Assembly (NCBI GenBank): GCA_023375785.1
Contig: SZWC01000088.1
Location: 573,908 to 607,905, forward strand
Source of the DNA: Penium margaritaceum
Taxonomy: Eukaryota; Streptophyta; Zygnematophyceae; Desmidiales; Peniaceae
Length of the DNA stretch: 33,998 nt
Reading direction: 5' to 3'
This document shows positions 10,211-18,664 of the stretch, in pieces. Below the pieces are notes generated by a model. That model searched no databases, had not been told where the DNA came from, and saw only the letters and a program-made list of their open reading frames with translations. The first letter of the stretch is position 1, and each line of letters begins with the position of its first letter. The translations under genes and the position numbers were made by a program.

Positions 10211-10753
10211 GGGTGCTTTTCACATTTGGGATTCACTCGAAGATAGGAATTTCTCTTAGTGAGCATGACTTTACGTGCACACAAATTGCGAAGATCCTAC
10301 ATTGCTAAGTTGAGTTGTTAGAGCCAATGGGTGTTGAGGCTCTCGTTACCTGACAAGTGATAGTACAACTCTTCATTACTGCAAGTTTATCTTCCGGTGT
10401 CTCCCATCGTGCCAGGTGGCATCTTGGCGGACAACAACGGGAGCAAAGGATCTGCTGAGATTAAGGAGTCCTTCACCCGGTTGATCGTCTTATTTTTCTT
10501 TGCTACACCACTCACCATGAAAGTTGTCATTGCTACCTGGTTTATCAAAATAGCATAATTGTTTCTGGTGCTACCAATCCTCCATCGCTAAAGTCTTTGC
10601 CAGTTACTAATGCTCTTAATCTAGCGCAATTACTCCATTCACCATGTTCGTTGTGAGGTATGTGAACTTATGTAATGATGGAGATATGTTGGAGACTCGT
10701 GTGAGGTTGTCGCCAGGTAGTTAAGAGTTTGGGTATCTCTCGAGCGTCACTAC

Positions 10754-10765
10754 ACTCCAATACCA
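10754..10765 (-). other. Primer binding site, Ty3/gypsy copy 1
   Basis: The minus strand reads TGGTATTGGAGT two bases inside the 5' LTR. TGGTATCAGAGC is the complement of the 3' end of initiator tRNA-Met used by most plant LTR retrotransposons. The first six bases match and the mismatches fit age. Confidence 0.8.
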
Positions 10766-10767
10766 AG

Positions 10768-11320
10768 TGTTATGCCAAGAAGAACGTGGGTGGTTTACAG
10801 GGATGAGATGCATAACAGGAGACTCTTCAAGGATGAGGGACGAATGGATTATGTTTGTTAAGCAATAAGTGTCCTTTGATGATAAGTGTTAAACAGATTT
10901 AACACGTATCTAAAATGACTCGGACTACAATGAGGCATCTGTTAGGTCCTTCAAGCTCGAGCTGAGTGGTTTATGCGGGGTCACATCGTGAGTGCCTACT
11001 TTAAGAAGCTCCAAGAAGAAATCCGAGGGCTTCAAGAACATCAAAGCGTGGATATAAAAAATTATAGTGCCGCCCAAAATTCAAATGAACACTATGAAAA
11101 CACCAATGCAATTTGTGGCACTTCTGTCGACCATTCTAGAAAGTGGTCATAGTCGTCAGAATCTTCTGGAAGAGAACATAGGAGGTTGGAAAGCCTGGTC
11201 AAAACTCCATCAGCTGAACAGCATAAAAATTCAAAGGTCGACGTGTGGTGGGCCATAAATGTAAGGACCAAAATGCCCACTTGCATATTTAAGGAACTCG
11301 TGTACGTCGGGGACGTAACA
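10768..11320 (-). repeat. 5' LTR of Ty3/gypsy copy 1 (LTR B)
   Basis: On the plus strand it begins TGTTATGCC and ends GGACGTAACA. The other copies likewise show TGTT..GTAACA ends, so on the coding strand the LTR reads TGTTAC...AACA. A primer binding site sits inside its left edge. It carries a TATA-like GGATATAAAA (about 11050) where LTR D has TTTATAAA. Confidence 0.85.
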
Positions 11321-11756
11321 GAAGGGACCTATCGCAGTAAACCACAAAAAAACAGGGTGCACTTGTAGAAAAAAGAGTAGGAGACATCATTGGTAGGGAT
11401 AGCAAGATACTCTATAGCATGTATTGCGATGGACACAATTTGTTTGCTCGCTCTGTCGTGACGTGGTCCTGCAAATGTACATCACAGCCCAAGGCCAAAG
11501 TCGTTGGTAGTTCCTCAGGTTGCATGTTTGCTTGACAAATTCTAATGGTTCACTTTCCAACGATTGTTTTGATAGTACTAAGATGTCAAAGAAATTCATT
11601 ATTCACGGTTCGTAATCCACTTGAGAGTGCCAATGCTATTCTCCTAATCTAGGTGTGTTTAAAAAATTTCCTACACTTTGTTCTCAACTCCGTAATCCAT
11701 GGACAACTTCAGCTACCTTTTCTCATGCGTCTTCACATTTGGCCCATTTTGTGCTA
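11321..11756. other. No gene recognised between LTR elements
   Basis: Unique-looking AT-rich sequence between copy 1 and an LTR fragment. No family motif was seen on either strand. Confidence 0.45.
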
Positions 11757-11905
11757 TGTTGGGCTGAACGTGGATGATCAAAAGTAGAAGGTGTGAGCAA
11801 AAGGCAATGGGAATTTGGGACACTTGTCTGAAACCCCGAGCAGATATTTACAATAGATGAAACAAGAATAAGGCATACTTGGGATCTAAGGCATTGGGGT
11901 CGGAC
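11757..11905 (-). repeat. Truncated fifth LTR copy (LTR E)
   Basis: It begins TGTTGGGCTGAACGTGGATG and continues GGTGTGAGCAAAAGGCAATG and GGAATTTGGGACA. This is collinear with the first ~150 bp of LTR D (GGTGCGAGACAAAAGACAATT and GGAATTTGGGACA). It stops exactly where LTR C begins at 11906. The rest of this LTR is not found beyond 17401, so it is a truncated relic. Confidence 0.65.
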
Positions 11906-12446
11906 TGTTACACCAGGTGGAATGTGGATGATTCACAGATAGAAAGTGCGCAGCAAAAGAGGACTTGATATAGTGCAAAACATTGATCATTTGTATTCAG
12001 TAGTAATTGTACTTTGATGAAAAGTGTTGGAACTATCGAGTGCATGTAAACAATAACGGAAACAAAATGAGGTATACACAAGACCTAGGGTACTCGAGTC
12101 GAGCAACGTGTGCGATACCGTGTTGTCAAAGGCTACTTCATGAATTAACATCAAGAAGTACGGGGGGTTGAGAATATGGATGCGTGCCTCTATAGAAGTC
12201 CAGTATTGTCAAGAAGTGGACCGAACAATATCAAAGCGTCAATATGGCTTGTAATACTTCAATTGACACTTCTAGGAAGTGGTCCAACCTGTCAAAACAT
12301 TTAGGAACAGAACACACGAGGTCCAAGCATCTGGCCAAATTTGCTCGGCCGAATGCTCGGAGGTCGATGTTCGGTGTGCCATGGATTATAGGACAGAAAT
12401 TCCCACACGTAGTTTTGAGGAAATTGTGTGTTTCTAGGATGTAACA
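11906..12446 (-). repeat. 3' LTR of Ty3/gypsy copy 2 (LTR C)
   Basis: It starts TGTTACACC and ends GATGTAACA on the plus strand, giving a TGTTAC/GTAACA inverted terminus. Landmarks shared with LTRs A, B and D include GTGGAATGTGG, TGTACTTTGATGAAAAGTG and a CTCTATAGAAGTCC TATA-like region. A polypurine tract follows immediately. Confidence 0.85.
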
Positions 12447-12459
12447 CCTCCTCCCTTTT
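12447..12459 (-). other. Polypurine tract of Ty3/gypsy copy 2
   Basis: The minus strand reads AAAAGGGAGGAGG directly before TGTTAC of the 3' LTR. Its position and composition match the tract of copy 1. Confidence 0.8.
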
Positions 12460-12519
12460 CAACCGCAACGTTGCGCTGTGTTACAACAGATAGGTTGATG
12501 CCGGCTAAGATAGCCGTCA

Positions 12520-12611
12520 ATCTATTCATTGTTGTCTCGTAGGTTGTTTTATACATCCTAGTTGTTGTGTGATGTGCCATAGCTCTGCCGCTTCACGAGA
12601 TACTTTGTCAT
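12520..12611 (-). pseudogene. Chromodomain remnant, Ty3/gypsy copy 2
   Basis: The minus strand reads MTKYLVKRQSYGTSHNN, stop, DV, stop, NNLRD. It aligns with the copy 1 chromodomain (MTEYLVKWHDYDVAHNN, stop, EPYDNLRD). The LVKW tryptophan is Arg here. The stop at the WEP tryptophan (TAG, 12558-12560) is the same codon as in copy 1. Confidence 0.65.
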
Positions 12612-12779
12612 TTTTCCATGGCAATGTTGTCCAAAACTATCTTTGCAGGCATAGTATGTGCACTTGTCCTCTTCCACAGGTGATCACTTTGGTACATCCG
12701 TACCGTAGAAGTGCTCATTGATGTAACATTAGAGCATAAAGGAGCTGGTGTGAAAAAGTAGCTCAATAGCCATCATGTC

Positions 12780-12781
<2 letters not shown>

Positions 12782-12832
<51 letters not shown>
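12782..12832 (+). repeat. (AG)n microsatellite, ~51 bp
   Basis: An uninterrupted AG/GA dinucleotide run within the integrase C-terminal remnant of copy 2. Confidence 0.95.
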
Positions 12833-12836
<4 letters not shown>

Positions 12837-13520
12837 CGATGACAGATGTCTGCACCTCCTTAATCACGAACAACCCCAACCACTTGGTTCCTTGCAAGCG
12901 GACATCTATCAAGCTGCGTATGACACAGTCACCAATGTGGAATTCAGTGTCCTGATTTTTCTTTCTTGCTCACTTTGTTGTTTCTTCAGTCTCTACAAGC
13001 ATCTAGCGAGTCTCTTCCAAGATGCTTAAGAAGTCCGGTTGTTGAACATAATTGTCGGTATGTTGCTTGAATGTTGCAAACCTGTTAGAGTTGTAGATTG
13101 TTTGTCGTACACCACCTCCAAAGGAAAATTCTCTGTTGTTGCGAAGGTCACTGATTTGTATGCAAGCTTGATGATTGGTAGCTTGACCGCCCAGTTAGTG
13201 TCATGTAGCTCACATAGTGTTCAGAGTATTCGTTTGGATGTCTGATTTCTGTGCTTACTCTCCCCATGAGTTTTGGGGTGTCAGTAAGCTACCCACTTCA
13301 TATCTGCTTGAGTTTTTACAAGGCTCTGCGATTTTTCCTCTCAAATGCTTGCGACGGCCCGGCGGTGGATGTCAACTACAAGGATGTTACTTTGACTTAA
13401 TACTTCTGCCAGCATGGCAAGAAGTTTACCAAACACTAATTCAAAAGGTGTTTTTCTCGTTACGGTAGAAGCAGTGCACTTATACGCAAGTTTGGCAGTC
13501 GGCAGTTTTGCTGCCTAATC
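12833..13520 (-). pseudogene. Integrase C-terminal region with internal duplication, Ty3/gypsy copy 2
   Basis: Two similar blocks occur. Near 13510-13360 the minus strand reads KLPTAKLAYKCTASTVTRKT then PFELVFGKLLAMLAEVLSQS. Near 13205-13050 it reads NWAVKLPIIKLAYKSVTFAT then PLEVVYDKQSTTL. Both correspond to the single LP.AEFAYN.S.H..TG.TPFE.VYG block of Ty3/gypsy integrase. Downstream, FHIGDCVIRSLIDVRLQGTK then WLGLFVIKEV matches F..GD.V......LR..G......GPF.V. Stops and frame changes are present. Confidence 0.7.
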
Positions 13521-13569
13521 GGCACCGTGAGGCTCGTATAAAGTGAAAACGAGTTTTTTGAGAAAATTT

Positions 13570-13800
13570 CATAACGCCGCCACGATTTACACAAAGCCGC
13601 CATGTCAGTCTGCGTCCTATTCCACCATAGTGCTTTGCCAGCTTCTTGAGAATCTTGTCCTAGCAAAAGTGTCCACCTGGACTGGTGTTGTATTTCTTCA
13701 ATAACATCCTTTCTAGCTCCTGGTTTGGAGGAACGACGACCCAGCATATGAATCACCATCACCAATAGGGAACCGAAACTTGGTTTTGTCGTACCCATCG
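13570..13800 (-). pseudogene. Integrase zinc-finger remnant, Ty3/gypsy copy 2
   Basis: Frames on the minus strand give YDKTKFRFPIGDGDS, KDVIEEIQHQ and ILKKLAKHYG. These align with the copy 1 fragments CKTKLAYGS, KDVQQMILEECHD and KLKKLVKDYL. The cysteine pair is blurred by frameshifts. The sequence passes almost directly into the AKLAYK block, leaving no room for the ~150-residue catalytic core, so the core is deleted. Confidence 0.65.
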
Positions 13801-13869
13801 AACTCCTTGTAATCCTTTGAAAAAAACCTCATGAGGTATGAGTCTCATTCGACAAGTAACGTGTTCATC

Positions 13870-14300
13870 TGTGCTTGAAAATCTGATTATTGATTAAGAG
13901 CATCCACTAGATTAGTTTTTCCAGGCCTGTGCTTGATGCCGTAGTCGAAGTTGGACTTGAGGAATGCAATCCGTCCAGTTTGTCAATGGCTTAGATTTGG
14001 CTAAGCATTGAGATATCTCAAGGCATGATGGTTTGTGTAGACGATGCACCACCGGCATTCCAGGTAGCATTGTCATGTCTTCAACGCATGCATGAATGCG
14101 AGCATCTCCTTCATGTGCACCACGTAGTTGAGTTCCCCCCCCCCGTGTAGTTTTGTGACATGTACGTGACCGCTTGTTCCCCACCGACAGTGTCTTGGAG
14201 GAGATCACCTCCAAAAGCTCAACCGGACACGTTGCTGGCCATGATATAATCCACCATCGGATCCGCCAATCATAAGGTTGGCGATGAGGTCGGAGCAATG
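13870..14300 (-). pseudogene. RNase H region, Ty3/gypsy copy 2
   Basis: The minus strand reads LADPMVDYIMASNVSG, AFGGDLLQDTVGGEQAVTYM, ELNYVVHMKEMLAFMHALKT, VYTNHHALRYLNA and IAFLKSNFDYGIKHRPGKTN. These fit the order PD....TDAS..G..L.Q, V.Y.S......NY..H.KE.LA...AL, TDH.AL.YL and W...L...DF.I.HRPGK.N. An 8-base C run near 14140 and several stops interrupt the frame. Confidence 0.8.
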
Positions 14301-14439
14301 GACAAAGAGTTTAACACTATTTGTTTGATGTCCTCCCAAATATTCTCTGTAGTTTTCCAGGTGAGATCGGAGAGAGGCGCTCACACTCGCGCGTAGTCTT
14401 CTGCAATGGACGGTGGTAGTTTTAGAAGCCCAAAATCAC

Positions 14440-15460
14440 TTAGATGTCCCGAACATTCATGAACATCGGCCAGTCAGTGAACGCCTTTACCCTTTCAGGG
14501 CCCATGGCGATCCATCCGTTGCCAATGATGAGACCCAAAACCTCAAACGAACGGTTACTGAAGTCACATTTTGAGAGTTTTCCCCAGAAAAGTATTACTA
14601 CACAAATTTTTGAGAACTTTTGGGAGATGTCCATTGTGCTCCTCTTGGATGCACCTATACACCTAGATGTTGTCCACACACACAATGACAAATTATTTAA
14701 GGTACAGGAAAAAGATGTTGCTCATTGCCGCCATAAATGTTGTGGGGATGTTTTGTGAGTCCCAACGGTACAACCACCAACTCAAAGTGCCCGTAACTTT
14801 TGTCTTCTGGACATCAAATACGCAGATCTGATGATAGCCAATGCATAGGTTAATTTTGCTGAGGATTGGGGTCCCTCAGAGTTGATAAAACATTTCATCT
14901 GCTCGCAAGAGGGGGTAGCGGTTCTTGATGGTGACGCTGTTCATCACCCGGTTGTCCACGCACATCAACATCTCTCTTGTTTTATGTTTCACAAAACTGC
15001 AGGATCCATGTAGGGTTACGTGAAGGATGTGATGAACCCCTGTCCGAGCATCTCATCTAGCCGCTTCTTGAGCCCGGCCAGCTCGTGATTGCTCATCCGA
15101 TAGGTCCCCTTCATCATCGGTTTGCTACCCGGCTTTCGGTCTATGTGATGGTCGATGTTCCATTTTGCTGGTAACTCTCAGGGTAGTTCTTTGCAAAAAC
15201 CCTTTACAAGCACCTCAGTGAGCTCCGCAAACTCCTTTCATATTGCTTTGAACGTTTCAGTTGTCAAGGTCGTTGGGGTCACCTTGGCAGTTGCCATTTC
15301 TTCCGCTCCCCTTGCTTCCATGTGGACTATCAACGCTTCGGCTTTGCACTTCACACATTTATTGACCATGTCCAGAGATATTGGTTTGTGTTTTGTAGCT
15401 GTTGCAACTTTCTTTGTTAGATGGGCGATCGGTTGGCGCATATGTTTTTGATCGAACAAG
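14440..15460 (-). pseudogene. Reverse transcriptase with N-terminal linker, Ty3/gypsy copy 2
   Basis: Linker sequence with LPAKWNIDHHIDRKPGSKP leads into KGTYRMSNHELAGLKKRL and DEMLGQGFI. NRYPLLRADEMFYQL, ILSKINLCIGYHQICVFD, TTFMAAMSNIFFLYL, FVIVCVDNI and KLSKCDFSNRSFEVLGLIIG follow, then IAMGPERVKAFTDWP. The order is that of Ty3/gypsy RT. The active-site pair is Asp-Asn (AAC at 14669-14671) followed by an in-frame TAG (14663-14665). The copy is inactive. Confidence 0.85.
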
Positions 15461-15539
15461 AGGATCGCCGTCTACTATGGCAGGTTACCATTTCTTGACT
15501 CCTCACTCTTCTTTCTATTAATTCCCCCCGCTCTTTTGA

Positions 15540-16470
15540 CTAGTTGTCGCTTTGAGTAGTCACGCAAGATATGACCCAACTTCCTTCAAGTTCATGATTT
15601 CTGTTGATGGCGCTGATCGACAACGTCAATCTCCATCTGAGACGAGGTTTTAGCCGGCTCGGACTTCCCTCCACCAAGATAGGAATTATTGTTTTGGGGT
15701 CGCCAGCCGTTGGATTCCTGCATCCAACCGTTGTAGTCGGCAATGTCGATGTGGTCGACTACTGCAATCACTTGCGGGAGGTTGTCTTGGATTCTGAAAA
15801 TAGCAATCGCTTGCCAGATATCTTGCTTGAGGATGTTGTAGTAGAAAACAGTTTGTTGGGGGTGAGATCAATTCTAGTGATGATCTCACAAAAACGTGGA
15901 CTTGACTCTGCCATGTTGACATAGATGTTGGACTTTGTACCCTACGTTAGACTTCTTTTTCAGCTTCCCAAAGCAAGTGAGTGTAATGCGCATGAAGTCA
16001 TTCCACATTTCTGTTGGCGTGAGAGAGTCGTACCACGTCGTATTCATCTCCTCGAGAGTTACTATGCTTGTGGTCGACGATGTGAGAGTGGTCATATGAA
16101 CCTTAGATCCAGCACCGCCGGTCTCCTGCTGCCGTTAGATTTCCTTCAGGTTGGACCACCAGCATAAAGCCGTGCCACGCAAAAGCCAGGACCCGAGGTG
16201 AATTTTCTTTTTGTCGTTGTTGACCCCAACATCGAAGAAGCACATGTCCAAGCTCATCAGCCACATCCTGACCGTCAGTCCCTCAGAGTTCACGAGATCG
16301 AACGGTTTGGATTAGGTTAGCCAAATCTGGGATTCACTGGATAGATGGAAATTTCTCTCTGTGAGCACTACTTCGTGTGCAGGAGAGTTCCGAAGCACCT
16401 CCATCGTTGTTGAGTTGTTGGAGCAGATGTGTTTTGAGGCTCTCGAGTCTTGAAAATTTCTAGTACTGGT
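15540..16470 (-). pseudogene. Gag remnant, Ty3/gypsy copy 2
   Basis: Near 16285-16130 the minus strand reads TVRMWLMSLDMCFFDVGVNN, then KIHLGSWLLRGTALCWWSNL and a TAA stop. This is the Ty3-type Gag core (WL..ME.YF...GV......LL.G.A..WW). Near 15600-15560 LGHILRDYSK is the zinc-knuckle remnant, with Tyr where Cys is expected. An open frame at 16095-15886 (MTTLTSSTTSIVTLEEMNTT..) is the best preserved middle part. Confidence 0.7.
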
Positions 16471-16842
16471 CTTCGTTCATTCGCGCTTTTCGGCCAGTGC
16501 TTCCTATTATGTAAAATGTCGTCCCAGCGGGGTGCGACGGGGGCGAAGGGTTCGTTGAGCCCAAGGAGTCCGTCACTGACTCGCCGTCGGGTTCGTTGGT
16601 GCTGCGAAATTCGTCGCAAAAGTTGTCGTGGTTTGCCTGAATGGCGACGATGTTCGCATGTTGCTCTTGCACCATCGCCGGAGTGCTTGCCATGGACTGC
16701 TACTCGTCGCTAGGTGCGCTTGCTCCGTTAACGGATGCTGTTGCGAGTTCTACAGTGTTTTGAATGGTGGAGATGCCCTGATAACTCGTGTGAGGTTTTT
16801 GCCAGGTATCTAATGCGTTGGTTGCCTCTCTAGTGCCATCAC
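16471..16842 (-). other. Ty3/gypsy copy 2 leader and Gag N-terminus
   Basis: Lies between the primer binding site and the Gag core. A 77-codon minus-strand frame (MASTPAMVQEQHANIVAIQA..) could be the Gag start, as acidic/polar N-termini are usual, but I see no diagnostic motif. Confidence 0.4.
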
Positions 16843-16854
16843 ACTCCGATACCA
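16843..16854 (-). other. Primer binding site, Ty3/gypsy copy 2
   Basis: The minus strand reads TGGTATCGGAGT two bases inside the 5' LTR, against TGGTATCAGAGC for an initiator tRNA-Met primer. Confidence 0.85.
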
Positions 16855-16856
16855 AG

Positions 16857-17401
16857 TGTTTCGTCAAGTGGAACGTAGGTGGTTCAAAGTGATGAGGTGC
16901 GAGACAAAAGACAATTGGGGAATTTGGGACAAACGGATAATTTGTTATAAGTGCACTTTGATGATAAGTCTTGAGAGCGTCAAGAACACATGTACAATGT
17001 CGAGAATGAGAATGAGACATTTGCCGGGTCTTCGGCGCTCGAGCTGAGCAATGCGTGGGTGGTCACGCCGTGAGTGGCTGATTTGAGAAGCTCCGACGAG
17101 AAGTCGGGGGGCTTCAAGAATATGGAGGTGCTTCTTTATAAAGGTCTGGCATCGCCGAGAAATTGATCGAACAATACCAAAACATCGACATGGTTTGCAA
17201 CACGCTTGTCCGCTAGTTTCGAAGGTGGTGGAGGTTGTCAAAAACTTGTGGAATAGAGTATTGGAGGTCGGACTGTTGGCCAAAATGCCCTGGGCCGAAC
17301 GGCGTGAAATTCCTGAAGTTGTTGCATAGTGGGCCATGAATGTAAAAACATAAATGCCCAACCGTGGAGTTAAAGGACTCGTGTACGTCAAGGAAGTAAC
17401 A
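16857..17401 (-). repeat. 5' LTR of Ty3/gypsy copy 2 (LTR D)
   Basis: Plus-strand edges are TGTTTCGTC and GGAAGTAACA. It is homologous along its length to LTRs A, B and C and is the best-preserved end of the family. It would contain the U3 promoter driving transcription toward lower coordinates. Confidence 0.85.
17135..17142 (-). promoter_or_regulatory. TATA box of LTR D
   Basis: TTTATAAA is self-complementary and lies about 260 bp from the coding-strand start of the LTR, a usual U3 position. LTRs A, B and C carry degraded versions at the equivalent place. Confidence 0.5.
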
Positions 17402-18499
17402 AAACAATACGCTCAGGTAAAACCGTTTAAGGGCCTTCGAAAACTTGAACAATTAAAGTCCCCCTGAAGAAGGTTTTTGTTTGATGATTGCCCACAATGA
17501 CGCGAGGGGGAAAAACCTCAAGCAAGTTGTAGTGCCATTCTGCGAACTCTTATGCTGGATTTGGAGTACAACGCTTGTGTGACGAGGAAAGAACCATTGA
17601 ATGTTTATGTATTTGCTACCCATGGCTTTGTAATCTAATTAATCTCCTTCGTTCTACAAAAGAAAATTTCGTCAAAATAATTCCTTTGGGCCATAATGAC
17701 ATATTCTCCGGACCCCTAGAACGGGTGAACTTTCTGATCCGTTCACGCTTTTCCATGCAATCCGGGAAGAAGGCTGTGCACATTATTCTTTATATTCAAT
17801 TAAAAAGCCCATTTTCAGATACATAATGGAGTTTTAAAATAACTTTTTGCCTACATAGTTCCGTACTCTGCAAAGAGAGTTGGATCATGCCAACTTTTGT
17901 CGACAATCCTCTCATATGAGTTTATCTACCCCATTGGTGTGTGTGCTCTTCATAGGTGATGCCGCTGCATCCTCATTTCATCCTTTGGTTCCAATATCTC
18001 TCGGAAGATCTAAAACCTCCTTTTATTCTTCTCTTGATGATATCCATGGCTGTCCAGGTTCAACATCTAACCTTGTTTGAGTTCTGATGTAACCCCTCCG
18101 CTTCACACTGTTCACGACCCTGAGCGCAAAGAAAAAGCCAGTCGATGAGTACGGCTCGAACCCATCATGCTGTTGCCGGTGGTGACCACCGAGTTTTTAA
18201 ACGGCTGTTCGGGTGATCACCCCACCAGCCTCTGACTGACTGACTCTAGTCCGCCACATGTCCATTAGCGTGCTTCACATCGACACGAGGCCGGGAACAC
18301 AGAACTCATCACGTGGAAGCGTCTGTCCGGAGACGAAATTATGCCTTCTGTTTTCGTAGGACCACGTACTGTCCGGTGAATCGGCGGACCCCGCCAACGG
18401 CGCAGTCCAGCTTCTGCGCGCGCGGGGCCCGTTCGGTCTTGGCAGCGTCGTTTGCACTGCACTGCACGCGCGCTGCAGCTGCGACTCTCTCCCCGCCTC
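17402..18499. other. Intergenic region upstream of RPS11
   Basis: No gene was recognised. Composition changes from AT-rich (to about 18080) to GC-rich (from about 18250). A 13-bp palindrome GGTGGTGACCACC lies at 18178-18190. The RPS11 promoter should lie in the GC-rich part, but no TATA box is obvious. Confidence 0.5.
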
Positions 18500-18652
18500 T
18501 CTTTTGCTGACTCGCTCACCTTTCATTTGCTCCTCTCTTCCCTGTCCTTTCGCCAGCCGCTGCTCCTGCTTCGCAAGTTGGTCTCCAACCGCCTCCGCTC
18601 TCTCTCCTCACTCCTCCGGCCCATACTTGGCATCGGCTCCATCACTGCAGCA
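18500..18652 (+). promoter_or_regulatory. RPS11: Probable RPS11 5' UTR / core promoter, pyrimidine-rich
   Basis: The stretch is dominated by C and T (e.g. CTCCTCTCTTCCCTGTCC, CCTCCGCTCTCTCTCCTC), as expected for a ribosomal-protein 5' UTR. GGCCCA at 18618-18623 is the reverse complement of the TGGGCC site II element common in plant ribosomal-protein promoters, though it lies close to the start codon. The transcription start cannot be placed from sequence alone. Confidence 0.4.
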
Positions 18653-18664
18653 ATGGCTGATCAG
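18653..18664 (+). CDS. RPS11: RPS11 coding exon 1 (MADQ)
   Basis: Four codons, ATG GCT GAT CAG, followed by donor GTCAGG; phase 0. Plant S11 proteins begin MAEQTEKAF, so MADQ joined to TERAF in exon 2 fits. Confidence 0.85.

Larger units (their letters stand above)
808..11320 (-). mobile_element. Ty3/gypsy chromovirus copy 1, decayed and interrupted
   Basis: This is a complete but dead LTR retrotransposon read on the minus strand. Order from the 5' side: LTR 10768-11320, primer binding site 10754-10765, Gag (about 10210-8870), RT (about 8100-7310), RNase H (7308-6700), integrase N-terminus (6689-6291), foreign DNA (about 6290-2010), integrase C-terminus (2010-1553), chromodomain (1513-1418), polypurine tract (1365-1351), LTR 1350-808. 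The terminal chromodomain is the hallmark of the chromovirus clade of Ty3/gypsy. Every coding block carries stops or frameshifts and the two LTRs have clearly diverged, so the insertion is old. No target-site duplication survives convincingly: the flanks read atagg and gaagg. A 5.5-kb sister copy lies at 11906-17401. Confidence 0.85.
11906..17401 (-). mobile_element. Ty3/gypsy chromovirus copy 2, decayed
   Basis: A 5.5-kb element of the same family and orientation as 808-11320. Order from the 5' side: LTR 17401-16857, primer binding site 16854-16843, Gag (about 16470-15540), linker and RT (15460-14440), RNase H (14300-13870), integrase zinc-finger remnant (13800-13570), integrase C-terminus (13520-12833), chromodomain (12611-12520), polypurine tract (12459-12447), LTR 12446-11906. 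Without foreign insertions it gives the normal family size. Gag, RT, integrase and chromodomain all contain stops or frame changes. The catalytic core of integrase appears deleted. The flanks show no clear target-site duplication (cggac on the left, aaaca on the right). Confidence 0.85.

Noticed and set aside
808..11325. Target-site duplication for Ty3/gypsy copy 1
   Set aside because: Flanks atagg and gaagg agree at only three of five positions, which is not better than chance.
18140..18180. tRNA-like GGGTTCGAGCC on the minus strand
   Set aside because: Resembles a B box, but no A box at a proper distance and no cloverleaf. The nearby GGTGGTGACCACC is only a short palindrome.
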